NCBI GenBank assembly: GCA_045534165.1
Contig: JAZSJD010000098.1
Coordinates: 1 to 7,477, forward strand
Direction: 5' to 3'
Length of the DNA stretch: 7,477 nucleotides
Source: SIG575 sp045534165
GTDB lineage: Bacteria; Bacillota; Clostridia; Oscillospirales; Acutalibacteraceae
Notes under the pieces: model-generated
The model's database searches: none
Told to the model about the DNA's origin: nothing
Seen by the model: only the letters and a program-made list of their open reading frames with translations
Made by a program: the position numbers and the translations under genes
Shown: positions 1 through 5,727 of the stretch, piece by piece
Layout: the number at the start of each line of letters is the position of its first letter
Position numbering within the stretch: the first letter of the stretch is position 1

Positions 1-107
1 TATCACCCACTTTTTGCATATATTTGCCATTTTTTCACCCTCTCGAGGTACCATTGTACATCTTCGGGGTTCAAAAATGTCATTCTGCAGATTTCTCGGC
101 AGTCTCA

Positions 108-140
108 CAGCTTGTCGAAAACTACTTTTTCGACAAGCTG
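108..140. repeat. Perfect 14-bp inverted repeat (hairpin 1)
   Basis: Left arm 108-121 (CAGCTTGTCGAAAA) is the exact reverse complement of right arm 127-140, with a five-base loop CTACT. No T-run follows on either strand, so on its own it is not a standard terminator. It touches the next hairpin (141-169) with no base between them. Its G+C is higher than that of the flanking genes. A hairpin of this form could belong to a dispersed intergenic repeat family, but that cannot be tested inside one window. Confidence 0.75.
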
Positions 141-173
141 ACACCACTTAACAAAAAGTTAAGTGGTGTTTTT
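141..173 (+). terminator. Rho-independent terminator, plus strand (hairpin 2)
   Basis: The arms 141-152 (ACACCACTTAAC) and 158-169 (GTTAAGTGGTGT) pair perfectly over 12 bp around a loop of five A, and a run of T at 169-173 follows. This is a standard intrinsic terminator for plus-strand transcription, so it probably ends a transcript from a gene left of the window. It begins a few bases past the stop codon of the minus-strand acetyltransferase. On that strand no T-run follows the stem, so it would be a weaker terminator there, though the stem may still protect the 3' end of the messenger. Confidence 0.75.
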
Positions 174-176
174 CAA

Positions 177-779
177 TTATAAATTAATTTTCCTGTCTTT
201 AAAATAATATTCTCTGTCGTGTTCGTTTATTTCTCTTAAAACTTTACAGGGATTACCAATAGCAACAACTCCTGCAGGAATATCTTTTGTTACAACACTA
301 CCTGCACCGATTACAGTATTATCACCGATTGTAACTCCGGGCATTACAAGAACACCTGCACCAAGCCAACAGTTTCTGCCAATTCTGACTGGAACATTGT
401 ATTGGTATGCCTGTTCCCTCAGTTCAGGTAATATGGGATGCCCTGCAGTCGCAAGCACCACATTAGGTCCCAGCATAGTAGAATCACCGACATAAATATG
501 TGTATCATCAACCATTGTAAGGTTGAAATTTGCATAAACATTATTGCCGAAATGAACATGTTTGCCTGCCCAATTAGCATGAAGCGGTGGTTCAATATAA
601 CAATTTTCGCCTATTTCTGCAAACATTTCTTTGAGAAGTTTTTCTCTCTTTTTCAATTCTGTAGGTCTGGTCTGATTAAAATCATACAATTTGTCAAGAC
701 ACTGCAGTTGTTCTTCCATAATTGAATCATCATTGGGCAAATATAAATCACCGGTATGCATTTTTTCTTTTTGTGTCAT
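177..779 (-). CDS. Maltose/galactoside-type O-acetyltransferase (left-handed beta-helix)
   Basis: This 200-residue protein matches the Maa/LacA/NodL family of cytoplasmic enzymes that move an acetyl group from acetyl-CoA to a sugar hydroxyl. The N-terminal helical segment EKMHTGDLYLPND is typical of maltose acetyltransferases. From about residue 55 come hexapeptide repeats of the left-handed beta-helix (VRIGRNCWLGAGV, VTIGDNTVIGAGSVV), ending in IPAGVVAIGNPCKV. The probable catalytic base is His114 in ATAGHP. I chose the ATG at 779 because GAGAGG at 796-791 lies 11 bases upstream; a GTG at 791 in the same frame would begin inside that site. The upstream radical-SAM gene stops one base before this start, so the two are probably co-transcribed and translationally coupled. 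The true acceptor sugar cannot be read from sequence, and family members annotated as maltose acetyltransferase often have other substrates. Confidence 0.9.
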   Translation of the reverse strand: MTQKEKMHTGDLYLPNDDSIMEEQLQCLDKLYDFNQTRPTELKKREKLLKEMFAEIGENCYIEPPLHANWAGKHVHFGNNVYANFNLTMVDDTHIYVGDSTMLGPNVVLATAGHPILPELREQAYQYNVPVRIGRNCWLGAGVLVMPGVTIGDNTVIGAGSVVTKDIPAGVVAIGNPCKVLREINEHDREYYFKDRKINL

Positions 780-780
780 A

Positions 781-1476
781 TCAGCCCACACCTCTCAAAT
801 TCACATTTTTCACATAAGGTTTAACTCTTTCTGCCATTTTTTCCATTATGGGTTTTGGCAGAGCATTTAAATTATCACAAATAAGATCACCTGAATCAAC
901 AAAGCCCTGAAGATAATAATTTTCAGCACCTTCAATCAATCTGCCAATATCTTCAAACATACTTTCAGTATGGAATTCAGCAACAACTGTTGTTCTGAAC
1001 TCATATTCAATGTCCGCCTCATTAATTAAGAAATTAATACTTTCTTTTATTTTATCAAAATCAATCTCTTTTTTTCCGACTGTTATAGGATAATACTCGG
1101 GAGCATTTTTGATATCCATAGCAACATAATCAACAAGTCCGTCACTGACAATTTTTTTAAGTTTTTCTGGGAACATTCCATTGGTATCCAGCTTAATCTG
1201 AAAACCAAGTTCCTTAATTTTTTTCAAAAAGTCTTCAATGTCCGGCTGGAGCAACGGTTCACCGCCTGTTACACAAACACCATCAAGAATACCTTGTCTT
1301 TTTTTCAGGTATGCAAAAAACTCTTCTTCAGTGATATCACTGTTCCCCTCACCTAAAACGAGAGATGCATTATGACAAAACGGACATCTGAAATTGCATC
1401 CGAATGTAAAAACAATGCATGCAACCCTGCCCGGAAAATCAAGAACTGTCATTTTTTGAAGACCAATTAATTTCAT
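781..1476 (-). CDS. nrdG: Anaerobic ribonucleotide reductase activating protein, NrdG2-type radical SAM enzyme
   Basis: The 231-residue protein has the radical-SAM CX3CX2C motif at Cys27, Cys31 and Cys34 (GCNFRCPFCHN), which binds the 4Fe-4S cluster that cleaves S-adenosylmethionine. The SAM-binding GGEP follows at 71-74 and a DTNG motif at 97-100. The opening MKLIGLQKMTVLDFPG and the late segment LQGFVDSGD are characteristic of the NrdG2 group, whose members are thought to install the glycyl radical on class III reductase NrdD under anaerobic conditions. The ATG at 1476 is preceded by AAAGGA at 1493-1488, a rather long 11-base spacing. The partner reductase gene nrdD is not in the window. 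The gene overlaps nothing upstream and is divergent from spoIIID. Another glycyl-radical activase or radical-SAM role is possible, since the assignment rests on family resemblance only. Confidence 0.85.
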   Translation of the reverse strand: MKLIGLQKMTVLDFPGRVACIVFTFGCNFRCPFCHNASLVLGEGNSDITEEEFFAYLKKRQGILDGVCVTGGEPLLQPDIEDFLKKIKELGFQIKLDTNGMFPEKLKKIVSDGLVDYVAMDIKNAPEYYPITVGKKEIDFDKIKESINFLINEADIEYEFRTTVVAEFHTESMFEDIGRLIEGAENYYLQGFVDSGDLICDNLNALPKPIMEKMAERVKPYVKNVNLRGVG

Positions 1477-1501
1477 ATGATGATATTTCCTTTCAAACTA
1501 A

Positions 1502-1530
1502 TCATATATTACCTCATAATTGCATATTAA
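1502..1530 (+). promoter_or_regulatory. Candidate sigma-E-like promoter of spoIIID
   Basis: TCATATA at 1502-1508 fits six of seven positions of the sigma-E -35 consensus KMATATT. After exactly 14 bases comes CATATTAA at 1523-1530, which shares the CATA core of the -10 element CATACAHT but differs at three other positions. Bacillus spoIIID is known to be transcribed by mother-cell sigma-E RNA polymerase. The position, some 30 bases ahead of the start codon, is suitable. The surrounding DNA is very A/T-rich, so a chance match is possible. Confidence 0.45.
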
Positions 1531-1546
1531 ATATTAATTGCTTTTT

Positions 1547-1551
1547 GGAGG
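1547..1551 (+). promoter_or_regulatory. Ribosome binding site fixing the spoIIID start
   Basis: GGAGG at 1547-1551 stands eight bases before the ATG at 1560. The reading frame stays open further upstream to 1419, but only this ATG has a ribosome binding site, and the protein from here aligns with SpoIIID from its first residues. Confidence 0.9.
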
Positions 1552-1559
1552 TATTATTA

Positions 1560-1811
1560 ATGAAAAATCCAGTTGAAGAACGTGCTGTAGAACTTGGTGT
1601 TTACATTGTAGAAAACCGCTCCACCGTAAGAGCAACAGCGAAGCAGTTTGGGATCAGTAAATCTACTGTACATATGGATGTTGCAACAAGGTTAAGAGAA
1701 GTCAACCCTCAGCTTTATCATCAGGTAAGAGAAATTCTTGAAATAAACAAAGCTCAACGTCACATACGTGGCGGAATCGCTACAAAAGAAAAATACAAAG
1801 CAATTAAATAA
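1560..1811 (+). CDS. spoIIID: Sporulation transcriptional regulator SpoIIID
   Basis: This 83-residue protein is recognisable as SpoIIID, the small DNA-binding protein that activates or represses many genes in the mother cell during endospore formation, including sigK in Bacillus. Residues 22-45 (TVRATAKQFGISKSTVHMD onward) form the helix-turn-helix, and the family's basic C-terminal motif appears as RHIRGGIATKEKYK at 67-80. Bacillus subtilis SpoIIID has 93 residues; this copy lacks about ten poorly conserved C-terminal residues, which is normal for clostridial versions. The gene stands alone on the plus strand, with a candidate sigma-E promoter upstream. Its TAA stop directly abuts the stop codon of the opposing membrane-protein gene, so there is no room for a terminator between them. 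The gene marks the organism as a spore former or a recent descendant of one. Confidence 0.96.
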   Translation: MKNPVEERAVELGVYIVENRSTVRATAKQFGISKSTVHMDVATRLREVNPQLYHQVREILEINKAQRHIRGGIATKEKYKAIK

Positions 1812-2672
1812 TTATTCTCTGTTTTTTGCTATTGCAGTTTGCCGCCATATTATAAATAAAATAATGCCGATTACTATATTTATTAAACCAAGTATAAGTG
1901 TAACATTAAAAAAGTTTTCGAACAAATCAAGATACAGATTATAATCCCGTTGATCTGTAACAAATGAGATTTTCCTTATTGTATCCGTAAACTTCATAAC
2001 AAATGATAAAACCGAAGTCGTCAAACCTGTTGTGCTGAAAATGAGAGAAAATCTGCGAAGCAAACGATGCTTTTTAAATTTTCCGTTAAATGAAATCATG
2101 GCCAAAACAAGCAAAGCACACACAACTACAAAAAAAGGAACAACAATAAGACTTGCTACTTTGAATCCGTTTGATATACTTACTGCTTTGTCACTATCTT
2201 CAATAACTAAAGTTTCTTTATATAATGTTGCAGTTTTATCTGCAAAAATTTTTGCATTCTGCTTTTGCAATTCAGTAATGCCAATATCTGACGACAAAAT
2301 GTTGTTATAAATTGCAGTAGAAATTGCTTCTTCATTTACAATTTGTCCGGCAGTAATCAGACCATCAGTTTTAATTAAACCAAAGTATTCGTTAACATCT
2401 TTTTTAATTTTGTTTACGTTTATTACAGAGGAAATAACCTCATATTCAACACCGCTTTTTGCCGCCAGCGTTTTCCCCTGCAACTCAAAATCTCTTGCTA
2501 CATCTGAACCAAATTCTTCAACATCTGCTTTAGAAAATGTATGGTCAATATTTAACAAAGCTGTATCCGCTGCAATAAACAATGTAAAAAAAGACATAAA
2601 TAATGAAACTGCAAAACAAAGCACCAATGCAAAAACTTTTTTGTTTGGTGATTTTTTATTTTTACGGCTCAT
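1812..2672 (-). CDS. Four-pass membrane protein of unknown function
   Basis: I do not recognise the family. The 286-residue protein has a basic N-terminus (MSRKNKKSPNKK), a first membrane segment near 13-36, about 130 soluble residues, then segments near 170-194, 207-226 and 255-277. The KFKKHRLLRR stretch between the second and third segments implies that both termini are cytoplasmic and the large central region is outside. That outer region is acidic, lacks cysteine and has no motif I can name. The ATG at 2672 is chosen because AGGAG at 2682-2678 lies five bases upstream; an in-frame TTG at 2690 has no such support. It is the last gene of the operon, 14 bases after the sortase-like gene, which suggests that the two membrane proteins act together. 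A resemblance to small uncharacterised membrane-protein families such as DUF1461 is possible but unproven. Confidence 0.85.
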   Translation of the reverse strand: MSRKNKKSPNKKVFALVLCFAVSLFMSFFTLFIAADTALLNIDHTFSKADVEEFGSDVARDFELQGKTLAAKSGVEYEVISSVINVNKIKKDVNEYFGLIKTDGLITAGQIVNEEAISTAIYNNILSSDIGITELQKQNAKIFADKTATLYKETLVIEDSDKAVSISNGFKVASLIVVPFFVVVCALLVLAMISFNGKFKKHRLLRRFSLIFSTTGLTTSVLSFVMKFTDTIRKISFVTDQRDYNLYLDLFENFFNVTLILGLINIVIGIILFIIWRQTAIAKNRE

Positions 2673-2686
2673 AAAATCTCCTCTTA

Positions 2687-3505
2687 TCAATATACTATTT
2701 CCGGACCGGAAACTTTATCTGCAATAACACAAAAAGTCTGTGATGTTTCCGTCTGGTATTTTTCAAACAAATTATCGGTGCATATTATTAACTGTTCAAT
2801 GTTTGAATTTACATTATAGGGTGTGTCAGCATTTTTATCAAAAGTTTCAATTGCACTTACTGAATATTTATACACACCATAATTTGTTGTTATTGATAAA
2901 ACATCACCTATATCAACTTCAGAAATACCCTTTAAAGTAGTCAAACCATATCCGCAAAGCAAAATCGGTTTTCCATAACCCGGCAAACTTGTTGACATAT
3001 CATGACATACACCTGATAAAAGAGCTTCTGTTGTGATATTATAGTAAATATCTGCCGAAATATTATTACCTTTCAAAACAGCATAACGACTGTTTCGCAC
3101 AGGTTGTGCAACCTCAGCATATTTTAACTTTTTAGTTTCATTATCAGAACCTATAAATGCATCTTCAAGCACAAGAACTGACGAAAACTCTCTTTTTTCT
3201 CTTCCGAAAAAATCATTAAAACTATCACTGAAAACAGTCTTAATTGTGAAAAACAACACACTTATAACTATAAGTATTGACAAACTCTGCATAACAACAT
3301 CAAAAACAATTGTTGCAGTTTTTCTTTTCAATTCGCTTTTATTTCCGGAATCAAAAAGAGATTTTCTGCTACCTATCTGTTCATATGTTTTTGCATATCT
3401 GTCAGCAAGGTCTGCGGCACTGTCCATTTTACGTTTGACAGCTTCATTATACTTTTCACGTCTTTTTTGGCGCCTTTTCTGCTCTCTTGTTTCTTTACTA
3501 CTCAA
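2687..3505 (-). CDS. Sortase-fold membrane protein with degenerate active site
   Basis: The 272-residue protein has a long, highly basic cytoplasmic N-terminus (1-62, probably helical), one membrane segment near 64-90, and an outer domain with the layout of a sortase. ADIYYNITTEALLSGV, SLPGYGKPILLCGYG, the Gly-Asp of the VDIGDVLSI strand, GVYKYSV and LIICTDN follow in the family's order. Sortases cleave a sorting signal and attach proteins to the cell wall using His, Cys and Arg. Here Cys242 remains, but the His site is Tyr186 (CGYG instead of GH) and the Arg position appears to be Thr257. Normal transpeptidation is therefore doubtful, and it may be a pseudoenzyme or have altered chemistry. 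The start is TTG at 3505, supported by GGAAG at 3516-3512, a site that lies just before the start and immediately after the rhaA stop. No LPXTG-type substrate is visible in the window. It is probably paired with the downstream four-pass protein. Confidence 0.8.
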   Translation of the reverse strand: MSSKETREQKRRQKRREKYNEAVKRKMDSAADLADRYAKTYEQIGSRKSLFDSGNKSELKRKTATIVFDVVMQSLSILIVISVLFFTIKTVFSDSFNDFFGREKREFSSVLVLEDAFIGSDNETKKLKYAEVAQPVRNSRYAVLKGNNISADIYYNITTEALLSGVCHDMSTSLPGYGKPILLCGYGLTTLKGISEVDIGDVLSITTNYGVYKYSVSAIETFDKNADTPYNVNSNIEQLIICTDNLFEKYQTETSQTFCVIADKVSGPEIVY

Positions 3506-3511
3506 AAAAAT

Positions 3512-3516
3512 CTTCC
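3512..3516 (-). promoter_or_regulatory. Ribosome binding site supporting a TTG start
   Basis: GGAAG, read on the minus strand from 3516 to 3512 within AAAGGAAGA, lies six bases before TTG at 3505. The site directly adjoins the rhaA stop codon (3520-3518), so a ribosome finishing rhaA would cover it. This supports translational coupling and the unusual TTG initiation of the sortase-like gene. No ATG occurs in that frame until codon 27. Confidence 0.7.
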
Positions 3517-3517
3517 T

Positions 3518-4759
3518 TTATCTTTTCGACAATACATCGTTTTCGTACTGTTTGATTTCCTTGTACCAACTTTCATCAGCAATTACGCCTGATTGTCTGC
3601 AATACTCTTCCCATACATCGCCAAAGGGATATGTTTTCATTTCTTCATCAAGCATAAGTTTTTCTGTGAAATCTCCTGCATCCTGAAGTGCTTTCATTTT
3701 CTCATTCGGAAGAAGAAGTGCATAAAGAAGAGCTTTCTGCATATTTCTTGTACCGATAACCCAGGCTGCAACACGGTTAATGCTTGCATCGAAGAAATCA
3801 AGACCGATAAGTACTTTTTCTTCCGCATTATTTCTTACAATTTCTTTTGCAATTTCTTTGATTTCATCTTCAAGAATAACAACATGGTCGCTGTCCCATC
3901 TTACAGCACGTGTTACGTGCAACGGGATTTTATCAAAGAAAGCAAGAAGACTTGGAATTTTATCGCTTACAACTTCTGTGGGATGGAAATGTCCGTTATC
4001 AAGAAGATAATATACACCCTCTTTTGAAGCTGCGTATGAAAGACAGAATTCGTTACTGCCAACTGTATAAGCTTCAAGACCGATACCGAAAACTTTACTT
4101 TCAATACAGTCTACAACGCCATCAAGTTTTTCTTCAAAAATTCTGTCAAGGCTGTTTTTTAGTCTCATTCTGGGACCTAAACGGTCAGCAGGAATTTCTT
4201 TATATCCGTCAGGAATCCACACATTATTAAGACAATGTGTACCTAATTCTTTTGCAAAATATGCTGCAATTCTTCTTGAAGCAATACCGTGTCTGATCCA
4301 AAATTCTCTTTTTTCATCGTCAGGGCTTGTAAGTGTAAGGCTGTCTGCTGCTTTATCGTGGCTGAAAAATGTAGGATTGAAATCAATACCGATATCATTT
4401 TTCTTTGCAAAATCAACCCACTTTGTAAAATGTTCAGGTTTCAGTTCATCTCTGTCAACCTTTTCCCCTTCAAAAATTGCGTATGATGCATGAAGGTTAA
4501 TTCTTTTCTTTCCGGGAATAAGACTTATTGCTTTTTCAAAGTCAGCCATAAGCTCTTCCGGATTTCTTGCTTTACCGGGATAATTACCTGTTGTCTGTAT
4601 ACCACCGGTAAGAGAACCACCTACATTTTCAAAGCCTGTAACATCATCACCCTGCCAGCAATGAATGCTGATAGGAATATTTTTAAGCTTTTGAATAGCT
4701 TTGTCTACATCCACACCCTGCTTTAAATACTTTGCTTTTGCTTCTTCATAACGACTCAT
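3518..4759 (-). CDS. rhaA: L-rhamnose isomerase
   Basis: The 413-residue cytoplasmic enzyme interconverts L-rhamnose and L-rhamnulose, the first step of rhamnose use. It is full length (the E. coli enzyme has about 419 residues) and strongly conserved: SIHCWQGDDV near 31-40, INLHASYA near 87-94, FGIGLEAYTVGSNEF, LLDNGHFHPTEV, VRWDSDHVV, GLDFFDASINR and AAWVIGTRNM. Probable manganese ligands by family comparison are Glu220, Asp254, His281 and Asp321, with His257, Asp289 and Asp291 at the second, catalytic metal site. The ATG at 4759 follows AGAGG at 4771-4767 by seven bases. Rhamnulokinase (rhaB), the aldolase and a mutarotase are not adjacent. Instead the gene lies between a histidine phosphatase and a sortase-like gene, so the rest of the pathway must be encoded elsewhere or the operon serves some other deoxysugar use. 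Confidence 0.97.
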   Translation of the reverse strand: MSRYEEAKAKYLKQGVDVDKAIQKLKNIPISIHCWQGDDVTGFENVGGSLTGGIQTTGNYPGKARNPEELMADFEKAISLIPGKKRINLHASYAIFEGEKVDRDELKPEHFTKWVDFAKKNDIGIDFNPTFFSHDKAADSLTLTSPDDEKREFWIRHGIASRRIAAYFAKELGTHCLNNVWIPDGYKEIPADRLGPRMRLKNSLDRIFEEKLDGVVDCIESKVFGIGLEAYTVGSNEFCLSYAASKEGVYYLLDNGHFHPTEVVSDKIPSLLAFFDKIPLHVTRAVRWDSDHVVILEDEIKEIAKEIVRNNAEEKVLIGLDFFDASINRVAAWVIGTRNMQKALLYALLLPNEKMKALQDAGDFTEKLMLDEEMKTYPFGDVWEEYCRQSGVIADESWYKEIKQYENDVLSKR

Positions 4760-4774
4760 AATTACACCTCTGAA

Positions 4775-5401
4775 TTATATTTTTTCATATATCAAATGAG
4801 AATAATCATTGATAAATTCTGCTTTGATTCTGTCTAAACCATCATTTAAAAATTTAATACATGTAAGACCCGTGTTTTCCTGACAAAAATTAAAATCATC
4901 ACGCACGTCAATACCAATCGCTGCACTTGTCAGATAATTGTTGAACGTTCCGTGTGCAAAAATCATTACCGTATCATCTTTGCCGAATCTGTTTTTTATT
5001 CTTTCAATAACTTCTTTTGCCCGTTTATAAGTGATTTCTTTATTTTCCTCAACAAGTGAAGCGGAAAAAGGTTTACCATCATCATATAAAATCGTGTCGG
5101 GATAGATTTTTTGTAAATTTCCAAGACCTGTCCCCTCATATCCGGCTTCAGTTCCCATTTCAAAAAGCAATGGCAGAACTTCAATTTTCATCCCCTTAAC
5201 AACAGCTGTTTCTGATGCTGTCTGGACTGCCCTTATAAGAGGACTTGAAAGAATACAATCGATATGTACTTTCTTCATACGTTTGGCTAAAAGCTGTGCC
5301 TGAACTTTACCACACTCAGATAAAACAGGGTCAATCGAATCGTTTTCGCCTGTATTGCCTAATGATTCACCATGACGAGCAATATAAAGTATCACACACA
5401 T
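4775..5401 (-). CDS. Histidine phosphatase family protein (phosphoglycerate mutase-like)
   Basis: This 208-residue protein belongs to the broad branch-1 histidine phosphatase family, cytoplasmic enzymes that pass a phosphate through a phosphohistidine. The phosphate-accepting RHG motif is Arg9-His10-Gly11 in YIARHGES. Further expected residues are Arg57 in SSPLIRAVQTA, the acid Glu81 in LLFEMG, the second histidine His150 in IFAHGTFNN, and the common C-terminal NDYSHL. All active-site residues are present, so it is probably active, but the substrate cannot be deduced; a sugar phosphate linked to rhamnose metabolism is only an inference from the neighbouring gene. Start: the ATG at 5401 has GAGAG at 5411-5407 five bases upstream. 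A TTG at 5413 lacks a binding site, while GTG at 5395, giving MILYIARHG, is a fair alternative. It is the first gene of the operon, 15 bases ahead of rhaA. Confidence 0.92.
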   Translation of the reverse strand: MCVILYIARHGESLGNTGENDSIDPVLSECGKVQAQLLAKRMKKVHIDCILSSPLIRAVQTASETAVVKGMKIEVLPLLFEMGTEAGYEGTGLGNLQKIYPDTILYDDGKPFSASLVEENKEITYKRAKEVIERIKNRFGKDDTVMIFAHGTFNNYLTSAAIGIDVRDDFNFCQENTGLTCIKFLNDGLDRIKAEFINDYSHLIYEKI

Positions 5402-5425
5402 CCCCACTCTCAAACATATACATTA

Positions 5426-5454
5426 AATATATCACATTTTTTTCATTTAAGCAA
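5426..5454 (-). promoter_or_regulatory. Candidate sigma-A promoter of the rhaA operon
   Basis: On the minus strand TTGCTT (5454-5449) and TATATT (5431-5426) are separated by exactly 17 bases. The -10 element matches five of six consensus positions, the -35 only the leading TTG. Transcription would begin near 5419, some 20 bases ahead of the chosen start at 5401. A 7-bp inverted repeat (5441-5459) covers the -35 box. Confidence 0.5.
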
Positions 5455-5459
5455 TGAAA
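5441..5459. promoter_or_regulatory. Inverted repeat over the operon promoter, possible operator
   Basis: TTTCATT at 5441-5447 and AATGAAA at 5453-5459 are exact reverse complements with a five-base spacer. The palindrome contains the putative -35 box of the rhaA operon, a position suited to a repressor or activator site. No cognate regulator is encoded in the window, and in such A/T-rich DNA a 7-bp repeat may be chance. Confidence 0.35.
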
Positions 5460-5522
5460 TAATCACATAAATCTTCAATATTTTTATTTTTGATAAGTTT
5501 TATACTTTTTTCGCTTTTTCTC

Positions 5523-5551
5523 TTGATTTTATCAAGTTAATGTTATATAAT
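5523..5551 (+). promoter_or_regulatory. Sigma-A promoter of the tRNA-Pro gene
   Basis: TTGATT at 5523-5528 and a perfect TATAAT at 5546-5551 are separated by 17 bases. Transcription would start around 5558, leaving a leader of about 17 bases before the mature tRNA at 5575. A short palindrome, CTTGAT-TTT-ATCAAG (5522-5536), overlaps the -35 box. Confidence 0.75.
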
Positions 5552-5574
5552 ATCTTAGTCCTTGAAGTTAATAT

Positions 5575-5651
5575 CGGGGTGTGGCGAAGTTTGGTATCGC
5601 GCTTGGTTCGGGACCAAGAGGCCATGGGTTCAAGTCCCGTCACTCCGACCA
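5575..5651 (+). tRNA. tRNA-Pro, anticodon CGG
   Basis: The 77-base gene folds as a standard cloverleaf. The acceptor stem pairs CGGGGTG (5575-5581) with CACTCCG (5641-5647), with one G-T pair, then A73 and an encoded CCA at 5649-5651. The anticodon stem CTTGG/CCAAG (5602-5606 and 5614-5618) encloses the loop TTCGGGA, giving anticodon CGG at 5609-5611, which reads the proline codon CCG. The T arm contains GGTTCAAGTCC. C1 paired with G72 and G at position 37 are usual for bacterial proline tRNAs. It is a single-gene unit with its own promoter and terminator, and it is intact although a recombinase gene begins about 100 bases downstream. Confidence 0.97.
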
Positions 5652-5652
5652 T

Positions 5653-5699
5653 ATCGAGTGTTCATAACGGATTTGAGTTATGGACACTCGATTTTTTTT
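5653..5699 (+). terminator. Rho-independent terminator of tRNA-Pro
   Basis: ATCGAGTGTTCATAAC (5653-5668) pairs with GTTATGGACACTCGAT (5677-5692) over 16 bp with one G-T pair and an eight-base loop. A run of eight T (5692-5699) follows. It begins two bases after the tRNA CCA and is the strongest terminator in the window. Confidence 0.92.
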
Positions 5700-5727
5700 G
5701 TAATTTCGAGTTTCTTCGTTATGTACT

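Noticed and set aside
3..83. A 26-residue minus-strand reading frame (begins MTFLNPEDVQWYL).
   Set aside because: There is no ribosome binding site before the ATG, it is very short, and all three plus-strand frames are also open across this stretch, so openness is uninformative. It may be a remnant, but I cannot support a gene.
1419..1559. An N-terminal extension of spoIIID by 47 codons.
   Set aside because: The frame is open, but it runs across the start of the divergent radical-SAM gene, has no ribosome binding site at its first ATG and no resemblance to SpoIIID. The GGAGG at 1547 supports the start at 1560.
1477..1559. A sigma-A promoter for the minus-strand radical-SAM/acetyltransferase unit.
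   Set aside because: The spacer is so A/T-rich that several weak -10-like boxes can be chosen, but none has a convincing -35 box at the right distance.
5522..5536. CTTGAT-TTT-ATCAAG as a terminator.
   Set aside because: The stem has only six A/T-rich pairs with a three-base loop and no T-run follows. It overlaps the -35 box of the tRNA promoter and is better explained as part of it or as chance.
5575..5651. tRNA-Pro as the attachment site of the element.
   Set aside because: No copy of the tRNA 3' end is seen at the recombinase side, and tRNA targets are typical of tyrosine integrases rather than large serine recombinases.
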